A stretch of DNA of 12,089 nt. Origin: Collinsella sp. (GTDB taxonomy: Bacteria; Actinomycetota; Coriobacteriia; Coriobacteriales; Coriobacteriaceae). Each line of letters starts with the position of its first letter. The stretch's first letter is position 1. The stretch lies in NCBI GenBank assembly GCA_031295725.1, contig JAUMNV010000071.1, positions 1-12,089 on the forward strand. Reading direction: 5' to 3'. Of the stretch, positions 6,544-12,089 are shown piece after piece. The notes under the pieces are model-generated. The model saw only the letters and a program-made list of their open reading frames with translations. It made no database searches and was not told where the DNA came from. The position numbers were made by a program, and so were the translations under genes.

Positions 6544-7584
6544 TTAGGCGGTTTTTGCGCCCGTCCGGTTAAGAAAAGCTGCCAGATGCGTACACATCAC
6601 GCAGCGCGCGGGCTTGGCGCTGGCGATCGGCCCAAACAACAGACCGAGCCCCCGATGGTTATCCTTGAGCGCGGCGACCATCTGACGGGTTCGAGGCGCA
6701 TCGAGCATATCACGCATGCGGGCGGAACGCTCGATTGACGACAACCCATGCGGGCTCAGGCACAAATTCTCGATGCAGGCGACCAGTCCGGCAAAGTAGA
6801 ACTTTTGGCTTGCCAGTTTGAGCCGACCACCGCTATCTGCTTCCGAGAGTGAGTCCGCAAGCTCGTCGAGTGCTCGGATGTCATCGGATACCTTGGCATA
6901 CATGGTGGGATCAAAGGCATCTGTAAGCTTAGGTGCCGCGGCGTGGAAACAAGCGTCGCCGCAGCCGGAGACGCACTGCGCCCGCGAGAGCGCGCACGCC
7001 ATAAACCCAACTGTGCGAAACACCTTGTCGCACAAAAGGCATGCCTCAAACAGCGAGCGGCTGTACATCACGCCAGAGGTCTGAGCGACTAGGCCGCCTA
7101 AAATCAACTGGGACAGCCCGGTCACCATCGAAGACTTGTCTTCAATGACAATAGGGGCAACATCCAAGACGCGCGAATGGCGCTCTCGATGTGCATCATA
7201 GCGGTCGAGCGACACCGTGGGGAACACTATGTCTGCCGCAGTATCGCACGCGATATCGACCATCTTGGAAAGGGACTGCGGAGCTAACCACTCATCGGCG
7301 TTCATAGCGATGATTTGAGAGCCACGCGAGGCAGCAAAACCGGCACGAAGACAAGCACCGCGCTTCGCGTCCTCGACGTCAATCAAATCAATATGGATGT
7401 CCCTGTCGGCAGCAACTTGAAGCGAATGGCGCACACCGGGCGCAGCATCGCGGCAGACAACGACAATCTGCAAATCGTAGAGGTCTTGGTTCTGGATACT
7501 CTCGAGCGCACGCATCGCATAGCTGGGCGAACCTTCTACCACAAGGATCACCGAAAGTCGCGGATGCGAGCCACGTCGAACCAA
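6544..7584 (-). CDS. Family-2-like glycosyltransferase, function unknown
   Basis: Predicted cytoplasmic protein of 346 aa with a GT-A-type N-terminal half. RLSVILVVEGSPSYAMRALESI (about 9-30) is the usual first strand and helix of GT2 enzymes, QIVVVCRD follows (39-46), and AMNADEWL (93-100) sits where the metal-binding DxD is expected, though it reads N-A-D-E. The C-terminal half (about 170-346) is not recognised; it has no clear membrane segment and is rich in Cys (13 in all, four within CVSGCGDACFH plus the preceding segment). The start is a TTG, preceded by GAGAGGA with 8-nt spacing; a stop lies a few codons upstream and no in-frame ATG would keep the first beta strand. It stands alone between truA and argR. 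Acceptor and product are unknown. It might act on a cell-surface polymer, but nothing nearby supports that. Confidence 0.75.
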   Translation of the reverse strand: MVRRGSHPRLSVILVVEGSPSYAMRALESIQNQDLYDLQIVVVCRDAAPGVRHSLQVAADRDIHIDLIDVEDAKRGACLRAGFAASRGSQIIAMNADEWLAPQSLSKMVDIACDTAADIVFPTVSLDRYDAHRERHSRVLDVAPIVIEDKSSMVTGLSQLILGGLVAQTSGVMYSRSLFEACLLCDKVFRTVGFMACALSRAQCVSGCGDACFHAAAPKLTDAFDPTMYAKVSDDIRALDELADSLSEADSGGRLKLASQKFYFAGLVACIENLCLSPHGLSSIERSARMRDMLDAPRTRQMVAALKDNHRGLGLLFGPIASAKPARCVMCTHLAAFLNRTGAKTA

Positions 7585-7592
7585 GTTATCCG

Positions 7593-7599
7593 TCCTCTC
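7593..7599 (-). promoter_or_regulatory. Ribosome binding site supporting a TTG start of the glycosyltransferase
   Basis: GAGAGGA on the minus strand lies 8 nt before the TTG at 7584. The frame is closed by TGA ten codons upstream, so this TTG is the only start that has a binding site and keeps the N-terminal GT strand. Confidence 0.55.
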
Positions 7600-7718
7600 G
7601 AGAGCAATGAATCAAACCGTGGTTCATGGTACACCCCGGCAATAAAAGCAATGAGACACCGGTTGTATTGCACGCCAAGAACAGATGTTGCACACGCGCA
7701 GCCCACAGATGACGGGTG

Positions 7719-7737
7719 TCGACGCACGACGCGTCGA
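7719..7737 (-). other. Stem-loop after truA stop
   Basis: TCGACGC (7719-7725) pairs with GCGTCGA (7731-7737), 7 bp around a 5-nt loop, 8 nt past the truA stop. No T tract follows on the minus strand, so it is at best a weak terminator or pause. The rest of the 161-bp gap to the glycosyltransferase shows no convincing promoter or small gene. Confidence 0.35.
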
Positions 7738-7745
7738 GCCCTCCC

Positions 7746-8570
7746 CTAGTCGAGCACGACAAGCTCGGCGGGATCGTAATCCACGCCCATAAACGTAAGG
7801 CCGCAGGCAGGAGCCGTGGGGCCCGCAGCGGTACGGTCGCAAGCATCGATGACCTCGCGCATCCACTCGGGTTCACGGCGATGCATGCCAATCTCGACAA
7901 GCGTGCCCACGATCGTGCGGACCATCGAATGCAGAAACGCATTGCCCTCGATGGTAAACGTCAGGATGTCCTCGCCAAACGCAACCTCATGGCCAAACTC
8001 GGCACGCATCACGCAGCGGTGCGTGGGCTTGCCCACAGCAGACGCCACCTTGCAAAAGCTCTTGAAGTCCTGCTCGCCCAGCAGCGCGGGACAGGCCGCA
8101 GACATCGCCTCAACATCCAATGGGTAGCGATGCCACCACACCGCACCGCGCGAAAGCACAGGGCGCGCGTCGCGATCGGCAATACGGTACGTATACGTAC
8201 GGGAACGCGCATCAAAGCGTGCAGAAAAGCCTTTACGGGCCTTGTAGACCTCGTTTATGGCGATATCTTTGGGCAGGAGGGCATCCATAGCCCTCAGCCA
8301 CCTACGGCGCGTCAAAGCCAACTCAGCGTCCGTTACGGGCACGCTGATGAACTGTGCCACCGCATGCACGCCGGCATCGGTACGCCCCGCACACGTCAGG
8401 TCGATCGGGCGGCGCAGGAGCGTCTCGATAGCGCGGCGCAACTCGCCCGCAACCGTCGTCTGACCGGGCTGCTCGGCAAAGCCGCTGTAGGACGAGCCAT
8501 CGTAGGCCACGCGGAAAACGAGCGTGGCATCGAGCTCAGGAATCGAATTGAAATCAGACGGCGCGGTCAT
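7746..8570 (-). CDS. truA: tRNA pseudouridine(38-40) synthase TruA
   Basis: Isomerises uridines 38-40 in the anticodon stem of many tRNAs to pseudouridine. The 274 aa fit the family. The N-terminal strand FRVAYDGSSYSGFAEQPGQTTV is typical, and the catalytic Asp is D65 in CAGRTDAGVHA (60-70). Other conserved parts are RFDARSRTYTYRI, DFKSFCK and the C-terminal GNAFLHSMVRTIVG. The longest frame starts at a TTG (8585) with no ribosome site. The ATG at 8570 has GGGAG 5 nt upstream and is chosen. truA after rplQ is a widespread bacterial order. Here a strong terminator lies between the two, and a promoter candidate overlapping the rplQ stop could supply truA independently. Confidence 0.96.
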   Translation of the reverse strand: MTAPSDFNSIPELDATLVFRVAYDGSSYSGFAEQPGQTTVAGELRRAIETLLRRPIDLTCAGRTDAGVHAVAQFISVPVTDAELALTRRRWLRAMDALLPKDIAINEVYKARKGFSARFDARSRTYTYRIADRDARPVLSRGAVWWHRYPLDVEAMSAACPALLGEQDFKSFCKVASAVGKPTHRCVMRAEFGHEVAFGEDILTFTIEGNAFLHSMVRTIVGTLVEIGMHRREPEWMREVIDACDRTAAGPTAPACGLTFMGVDYDPAELVVLD

Positions 8571-8605
8571 GGACGCTCCCAACAAACAGGCAATGGCATT
8601 TCGAC

Positions 8606-8636
8606 AAAAAAAGAGGGGTACGCGAACGTACCCCTC
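8606..8636 (-). terminator. Strong intrinsic terminator after rplQ
   Basis: GAGGGGTACG (8613-8622) pairs perfectly over 10 bp with 8627-8636 around a CGAA/TTCG tetraloop, a very stable class of loop. On the minus strand the stem is followed by seven T residues (8612-8606). It lies 26 nt past the rplQ stop and marks the end of the ribosomal protein/rpoA operon. Confidence 0.93.
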
Positions 8637-8637
8637 G

Positions 8638-8665
8638 AATATAGCCTATGCAGACGGATTGTCTA
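8638..8665 (-). promoter_or_regulatory. Candidate truA promoter overlapping the rplQ stop codon
   Basis: On the minus strand TAGACA (8665-8660, five of six matches to TTGACA; its TAG is the rplQ stop) and TATATT (8643-8638, five of six to TATAAT) are separated by 16 bp. Transcription would begin near 8631, inside the 5' arm of the rplQ terminator, so the new transcript would lack half of that arm. It is the only good promoter candidate for truA. Confidence 0.5.
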
Positions 8666-9130
8666 CTCAGCGGTCTCCTCAGCAGGAGCCTCCTCGGCAG
8701 CCTCGACCTTCTTGGGAGCAGCGGCCTTCTTGGGGGCCGGAGCAGCCTTCTTAGCCTTAGGCGTGCAAGGCTCGGTGACGAGCTCCATGATAACGATGGG
8801 AGCGTTGTCGCCCTTGCGGTTACCGAGCTTCATGATGCGGGTGTAACCGCCGTTGCGGTCCTGCCACATGCCCTGAGCAGCCTTGTCGAAGATCTCGGCA
8901 ACGAGCTGCTTATCGCCGAGCTTGGCGATAGCCAGACGACGAGAGTGCAGGTCGCCCTTCTTGGCCCAGGTGATGATCGGATCGACGACCGAACGCAGCG
9001 CCTTAGCGCGGGTCTCGGTGGTCTTGATGCGGTCGTTCTCGAAGAGGGCCTTAGCAAGGCTCTTCTTCATGGCCTTGGTGTGGCTCGCATCGGTGCCGAG
9101 CTTCAGGCCCTTCTTAACGTTATGACGCAT
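8663..9130 (-). CDS. rplQ: 50S ribosomal protein bL17
   Basis: Large-subunit protein near the peptide exit tunnel. The conserved core is complete: MRHNVKKGLKLGTDASHTKAM at the N-terminus, then TTETRAKALRSVVDPIITWAK and the C-terminal GNRKGDNAPIVIMELV. The 155 aa exceed the roughly 120-127 aa of E. coli and Bacillus because of a tail (about 123-155) rich in Ala, Lys, Pro and Glu, which turns from basic to acidic. Such tails are common in actinobacterial bL17. The ATG has AGGAG about 10 nt upstream. It is the last gene of the rpmJ-rpsM-rpsK-rpsD-rpoA-rplQ run, 30 nt after rpoA, and is followed by a strong terminator. Confidence 0.97.
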   Translation of the reverse strand: MRHNVKKGLKLGTDASHTKAMKKSLAKALFENDRIKTTETRAKALRSVVDPIITWAKKGDLHSRRLAIAKLGDKQLVAEIFDKAAQGMWQDRNGGYTRIMKLGNRKGDNAPIVIMELVTEPCTPKAKKAAPAPKKAAAPKKVEAAEEAPAEETAE

Positions 9131-9160
9131 GGTCTAGTTTCTCCTCAAATATGCGAAGCA

Positions 9161-10102
9161 TTAAGCCTTCAGGCTCAGGCCCATGGACTCAAGCTTGTCC
9201 TTCACTTCCTCGATCGACTTAACACCGAAGTTACGGATGTTGAGCAGATCGTTCTCCGAGAACTCAACGAGCTGACGGACCGAGTGAATGCTGGCGCGCT
9301 TAAGGCAGTTGTAAGAACGGACGGAAAGGTCCAGATCCTCGATCTGCTTGTCCAGCTCAGCGTTGTCGTTGGTGACCTCGGGAGCGAAGATCGAAGCCTC
9401 CTCCTCGACCTCAGGGGTCTCGGCAAGGTTCATAAAGGCGGCCATATGCTGGTTGATGATATTGGCAGCCTGGACCACGGCGTCGCGCGGGGCGATGGAA
9501 CCGTTGGTCTCGATCTCGAGGACAAGGCGGTCGTAGTCGGTATGCTGGCCGACACGGCAAGCCTCAACGAGCTTGGCGCAACGGGAAACCGGCGAGTACA
9601 GCGAGTCGACGTGGATCACACCGATGGGATCGTTGTCGCGCTTGTTGGCCTCGCCAGAAACATAGCCGCGGCCATAGCCGATGCGCATGCTCATGGTGAG
9701 ATGGCCACCCTCGGTGAGCGTTGCGATGTGCTGCTCGGGGTTGACCAGCTCAAACTCGGACGGAATAAAGAAGTCCGCACCGGTGACCTCGCAGGGGCCG
9801 TCAACCGAGATGGTGGCGGTCGCCTCGTCGGTCGTGCCGAGAGCCCTGAAGACAAGACCCTTGACATTCAGGACGATGTCGGTGACATCCTCGACCATGT
9901 TAGGGATGGTCATGAACTCGTGCTGCGCACCATCGATCTGAATAGCCTCGACGGCGGCACCCTCGAGCGAGGACAGAAGTACGCGACGAAGGGAGTTGCC
10001 CAGCGTATCGCCGTAGCCACGCTCGAGCGGCTCGACGGAGACACGAGCAGACGTCTCGTTGATCTCTTCGACCTGAACCTGAGGCCTAATGAATTCTGAC
10101 AT
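9161..10102 (-). CDS. rpoA: DNA-directed RNA polymerase subunit alpha
   Basis: Alpha subunit, whose dimer nucleates core RNA polymerase assembly. The 313 aa carry the N-terminal assembly domain (about 1-230; GYGDTLGNSLRRVLLSSLEG is the dimer/beta-contact signature) and a C-terminal domain (about 245-313). The latter has LSVRSYNCLKRASIHSV and NIRNFGVKSIEEVKDKL, including the Arg of the SVRS segment that corresponds to the UP-element/activator contact in E. coli alpha (R265). An acidic linker, including PEVEEEAS, joins the two. The ATG follows GGAGG with 6-nt spacing. It lies 32 nt after rpsD and 30 nt before rplQ, in the standard alpha-operon order. Confidence 0.98.
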   Translation of the reverse strand: MSEFIRPQVQVEEINETSARVSVEPLERGYGDTLGNSLRRVLLSSLEGAAVEAIQIDGAQHEFMTIPNMVEDVTDIVLNVKGLVFRALGTTDEATATISVDGPCEVTGADFFIPSEFELVNPEQHIATLTEGGHLTMSMRIGYGRGYVSGEANKRDNDPIGVIHVDSLYSPVSRCAKLVEACRVGQHTDYDRLVLEIETNGSIAPRDAVVQAANIINQHMAAFMNLAETPEVEEEASIFAPEVTNDNAELDKQIEDLDLSVRSYNCLKRASIHSVRQLVEFSENDLLNIRNFGVKSIEEVKDKLESMGLSLKA

Positions 10103-10134
10103 GTATTACCTCCAGCCTCAGCAGCCCGGATGGA

Positions 10135-10731
10135 CTACTTAGAGTAGAGCTCGACGATGAGCTGCTCGTTGATATCACCGCTGATCTGCTCACGCGTCGG
10201 CAGAGCGAGCACGTTACCAGACAGCTTCTCGATATCGACCTCGAGCCAGCCAGGGACCTCAAAGCGCTCGGAGGAAATCAGGGCCTCCTTGATGGGGAGG
10301 AGGTCACGGAACTTCTCGCCGACAGCGACGACGTCGCCGGCCTTGACGCGGTAGGACGGGATGTCCACGCGCTTGCCGTTCACGGTGAAGTGACCGTGAC
10401 GGACGGACTGACGAGCCTCTTTGCGGGTGCGGGCGAAGCCAAGACGGAAAACGACGTTGTCGAGGCGAGACTCAAGGATGATCATGAGGTTCTCACCGGT
10501 GACGCCGTTCATCTTACGGGCCTTGTTGAAGTAGCCGTGGAACTGCTTCTCCAGAACGCCATAGATGAACTTGACCTTCTGCTTCTCGCGCAGCTGCATG
10601 CCGTACTCAGATTCCTTGCGACGGCGCTTGGGCTGACGGATAGATTCCTTCTTGCTGCTGTAACCGAGCTCAGCGGGATCGATCCCGAGCTGACGGCAGC
10701 GCTTAAGAACAGGAGTCCTGTCGATTGCCAT
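10135..10731 (-). CDS. rpsD: 30S ribosomal protein uS4
   Basis: Primary 16S rRNA-binding protein of the small subunit and, in many bacteria, a translational repressor of its own operon. The 198 aa include the S4 RNA-binding domain (about 88-150: SRLDNVVFRLGFARTRKEAR, GHFTVNGKRVDIPSY). The N-terminal region has a single cysteine (C12, VLKRCRQLG), so this is the zinc-free form without the four-Cys knuckle. The ATG follows AAGGA at about 10 nt. It lies 19 nt after rpsK and 32 nt before rpoA. Confidence 0.98.
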   Translation of the reverse strand: MAIDRTPVLKRCRQLGIDPAELGYSSKKESIRQPKRRRKESEYGMQLREKQKVKFIYGVLEKQFHGYFNKARKMNGVTGENLMIILESRLDNVVFRLGFARTRKEARQSVRHGHFTVNGKRVDIPSYRVKAGDVVAVGEKFRDLLPIKEALISSERFEVPGWLEVDIEKLSGNVLALPTREQISGDINEQLIVELYSK

Positions 10732-10750
10732 ATTGATACGATCCTTTCAG

Positions 10751-11155
10751 TTACACGCGGCGACGCTTCTTGGGGCGGCAGCCGTTGTGCGGAATGGGGG
10801 TCTTGTCCTGGATGCTCGAGACCTCGAGGCCAGCAGCCTGGAGGGAGCGGATGGCGGTCTCACGACCGGAGCCGGGGCCCTTGACGAAGACGGAAACCTT
10901 CTTCATACCGTGCTCCATGGCCTGCTTGGCAGCAGCCTCGGCAGCCATCTGGGCAGCGAACGGCGTGGACTTACGGGAGCCCTTGAAGCCCACCTGGCCA
11001 GCCGACTTCCAGGAAATGACATTGCCCTGGGGATCGGTGATCGAAACGATCGTGTTGTTGAACGTAGAACGAATGTGAGCCTGGCCCACGGAAATGTTCT
11101 TACGGTCCGCGCGCTTCAGACGGGCAGCGCGAACGTTCTTCTTAGCAGTAGCCAT
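10751..11155 (-). CDS. rpsK: 30S ribosomal protein uS11
   Basis: Platform protein of the small subunit that contacts 16S rRNA near the mRNA exit (Shine-Dalgarno) region. The 134 aa show the family core: STFNNTIVSITDPQGNVISW, GFKGSRKSTPFAAQ, VKGPGSGRETAIRSL and the basic end PHNGCRPKKRRRV. The AAGGAG ribosome site overlaps the rpsM stop codon (TAAGGAG), 14 nt downstream of rpsM, which suggests coupled translation. Confidence 0.98.
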   Translation of the reverse strand: MATAKKNVRAARLKRADRKNISVGQAHIRSTFNNTIVSITDPQGNVISWKSAGQVGFKGSRKSTPFAAQMAAEAAAKQAMEHGMKKVSVFVKGPGSGRETAIRSLQAAGLEVSSIQDKTPIPHNGCRPKKRRRV

Positions 11156-11169
11156 CTATCTAGCGCTCC

Positions 11170-11544
11170 TTATTTCTTCTTCTTAGCACCGATCTGACGC
11201 TTCGGGCCCTTGCGGGTACGAGCGTTAGTGTGGGTGCGCTGGCCGCGGACCGGGAGGCCCTTGCGGTGACGAAGGCCGCGGTTGCAGCCGATGTCCATAA
11301 GGCGCTTGACGTTCTGGTTGCGCTCACGGCGGAGGTCGCCCTCAACCATGATCTGGTTCTTATCGATATAATCGCGGATGGCGTTAACCTCATCCTCGGT
11401 GAGGTCCTTAACGCGCGTATCCACGTTAACATTGCACTCGACGCAAATCTTCGTCGCAGTGGTGCGGCCGATGCCGTAAATGTAGGTCAGACCGATCTCA
11501 ACGCGCTTCTCACGCGGGAGGTCGACACCATTAATACGGGCCAA
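11170..11544 (-). CDS. rpsM: 30S ribosomal protein uS13 (TTG start)
   Basis: Head protein of the small subunit that contacts the P-site tRNA and the large subunit. The 124 aa show MARINGVDLPREKRVEIGL at the start, YGIGRTTATKI (helix-hairpin-helix region), and the C-terminal GLRHRKGLPVRGQRTHTNAR with a KGPKR...KKKK tail. The first codon is TTG, not ATG: the mature-type sequence ARINGVDLP follows it directly, and GGAG lies 6 nt upstream. No ATG gives the conserved N-terminus. It starts 14 nt after rpmJ. Confidence 0.97.
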   Translation of the reverse strand: MARINGVDLPREKRVEIGLTYIYGIGRTTATKICVECNVNVDTRVKDLTEDEVNAIRDYIDKNQIMVEGDLRRERNQNVKRLMDIGCNRGLRHRKGLPVRGQRTHTNARTRKGPKRQIGAKKKK

Positions 11545-11550
11545 CGTAGT

Positions 11551-11557
11551 CTCCTCT
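11551..11557 (-). promoter_or_regulatory. Ribosome binding site for the TTG start of rpsM
   Basis: AGAGGAG on the minus strand lies 6 nt before the TTG at 11544, in the 14-nt gap between rpmJ and rpsM. It supports TTG as the true start. Confidence 0.7.
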
Positions 11558-11558
11558 C

Positions 11559-11672
11559 TTAACCCTGACGCTGCTTATGACGGGGGTTCTCGCAAATGAC
11601 GAGGACCTTGCCATGGCGCCTAATGATTTTGCACTTATCGCACATCTTCTTGACCGAAGGACGTACCTTCAT
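11559..11672 (-). CDS. rpmJ: 50S ribosomal protein bL36
   Basis: Smallest large-subunit protein, 37 aa, beginning MKVRPSVKKMCDKCK and ending NPRHKQRQG. The zinc ligands C11, C14, C27 and H32 are all present, so this is the zinc-binding (C+) form. The ATG at 11672 has AAGGA 6 nt upstream. It lies between infA and rpsM, as in most bacteria, with only 14 nt to rpsM but 150 nt after infA. Confidence 0.97.
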   Translation of the reverse strand: MKVRPSVKKMCDKCKIIRRHGKVLVICENPRHKQRQG

Positions 11673-11822
11673 CGTTCTTCCTTTCGGTAGCGCTCAAACT
11701 ACTTCCCTACTATCTACTCGCCCAGCCGCAGGCGTTTAAAACTATGGCTGGTCTTCACACACAATCCGACCGTAGGTTGAGCTAAGCCTGCAGTCGGAAA
11801 TGGAGTGCGTGTATGCGTGCCG
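11673..11822 (-). promoter_or_regulatory. Structured infA-rpmJ gap, possible leader or regulatory RNA
   Basis: This 150-nt gap is long for this otherwise tight cluster. Two stem-loops can be drawn: TCCGAC/GTCGGA (11765-11770 with 11793-11798), continued inward by a 5-bp stem after one mismatch, and CCAGCC/GGCTGG (11722-11727 with 11746-11751). Neither is followed by a T run on the minus strand. It could be the leader of the rpmJ-rplQ operon. Any binding by uS4 is speculation. Confidence 0.4.
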
Positions 11823-12047
11823 CTATTTGTAGCGATAGGTGATGCGGCCGCGGGTCAGGTCGTACGGGGAAAGCTCCACGACAACCCTGTCACCGGGGAG
11901 AATACGGATGTAATTCATTCGGATCTTGCCAGAAATGTTGCACAGAACCGAATGACCGTTCTCGAGCTCGACCTTAAACATGGCGTTGGGCAACGGTTCC
12001 TTTACCGTACCCTCGAGCTCAATTGCGTCTTCCTTCTTCACAAGCAA
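11823..12047 (-). CDS. infA: Translation initiation factor IF-1
   Basis: Binds the ribosomal A site during initiation with IF-2 and IF-3. The 74 aa form a single OB fold with the family core IELEGTVKEPLPNAMFKVEL, NGHSVLCNISGKIRMNYIRI, LPGDRVVVELSPYDLTRGRI and the end TYRYK. There is no ATG in frame. The frame opens at TTG (12047) right after an in-frame TGA, and a GTG at 12041 would give a 72-residue protein closer to other IF-1 lengths. The weak upstream purine stretch (AGAGAAAG) sits better for TTG, so that is used with reservation. Confidence 0.93.
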   Translation of the reverse strand: MLVKKEDAIELEGTVKEPLPNAMFKVELENGHSVLCNISGKIRMNYIRILPGDRVVVELSPYDLTRGRITYRYK

Positions 12048-12080
12048 TCATCTTTCTCTAGAAAACGACAGCGATTGAGT

Positions 12081-12086
12081 ATTCTA
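12081..12086 (-). promoter_or_regulatory. Possible -10 element upstream of infA
   Basis: TAGAAT on the minus strand, preceded by TTG, lies about 33 nt before the infA TTG and resembles a -10 hexamer. Any -35 would be outside the window, so this cannot be tested here. infA may instead be co-transcribed with an upstream gene. Confidence 0.25.
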
Positions 12087-12089
12087 CAA

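Noticed and set aside
7716..8846. 376-codon plus-strand open frame over truA and the rplQ end
   Set aside because: It runs antisense through truA, the strong terminator and rplQ, with His/Arg-rich content and no recognisable domain.
8648..10099. 483-codon open frame on the plus strand opposite rplQ and rpoA
   Set aside because: It is the antisense of two certain genes, its product is Leu/Val/Asp/Gly-rich with no family pattern, and it has no ribosome site. Long antisense frames are expected at this GC and codon bias.
11545..11558. E. coli-type uS4-binding pseudoknot directly before rpsM
   Set aside because: Only 14 nt lie between rpmJ and rpsM, just enough for the ribosome binding site.

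Overview
This is a stretch of bacterial chromosome, GC-rich and densely coded, with mostly strong GGAGG-type ribosome binding sites. The ribosomal proteins and IF-1 look actinobacterial: bL17 has a long Ala/Lys/Glu tail, and IF-1 ends in the SPYDLTRGRITYRYK-type C-terminus. Together with the gene set and base composition, this suggests the Coriobacteriia, probably a Collinsella-like gut anaerobe. That placement is inference, because no marker was compared against a database.

Layout, left to right. Positions 1-144 hold no gene but are strongly structured: a nearly continuous hairpin of about 99 nt, then a short perfect stem-loop beside the tyrS stop codon. tyrS (tyrosyl-tRNA synthetase) and a U32-family Fe-S hydroxylase/'peptidase' follow on the minus strand. 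A 162-bp divergent intergenic region separates the U32 gene from a plus-strand class A penicillin-binding protein. That protein has an unusual acidic/poly-Thr/Gly-Ser-Thr/Pro-Thr tail, and its gene ends at a strong terminator. Convergent to it, on the minus strand, is argR (arginine repressor), preceded by a small family-2-like glycosyltransferase of unknown role.

The right-hand 4.4 kb is the classic translation/transcription cluster, read right to left: infA, rpmJ, rpsM, rpsK, rpsD, rpoA, rplQ, then truA. Spacing from rpmJ to rplQ is tight (14-32 nt). A strong intrinsic terminator follows rplQ. The best promoter candidate for truA overlaps the end of rplQ, so its start would fall inside that terminator stem. 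Between infA and rpmJ lies a 150-nt structured gap that could hold a leader or regulatory RNA.

The genes serve translation (tRNA charging, tRNA pseudouridylation, IF-1, ribosomal proteins, possible rRNA/tRNA hydroxylation), transcription (RNA polymerase alpha) and cell-wall synthesis, plus one amino-acid regulator. I see no mobile element, CRISPR array, tRNA, rRNA or defence island. The items most worth a second look are non-coding structures and small departures from family norms, not a new multi-gene system. Several starts were moved downstream of the longest open frame because a Shine-Dalgarno sequence sits at an internal ATG (U32, PBP, argR, truA). Three genes (rpsM, infA, glycosyltransferase) appear to start with TTG.
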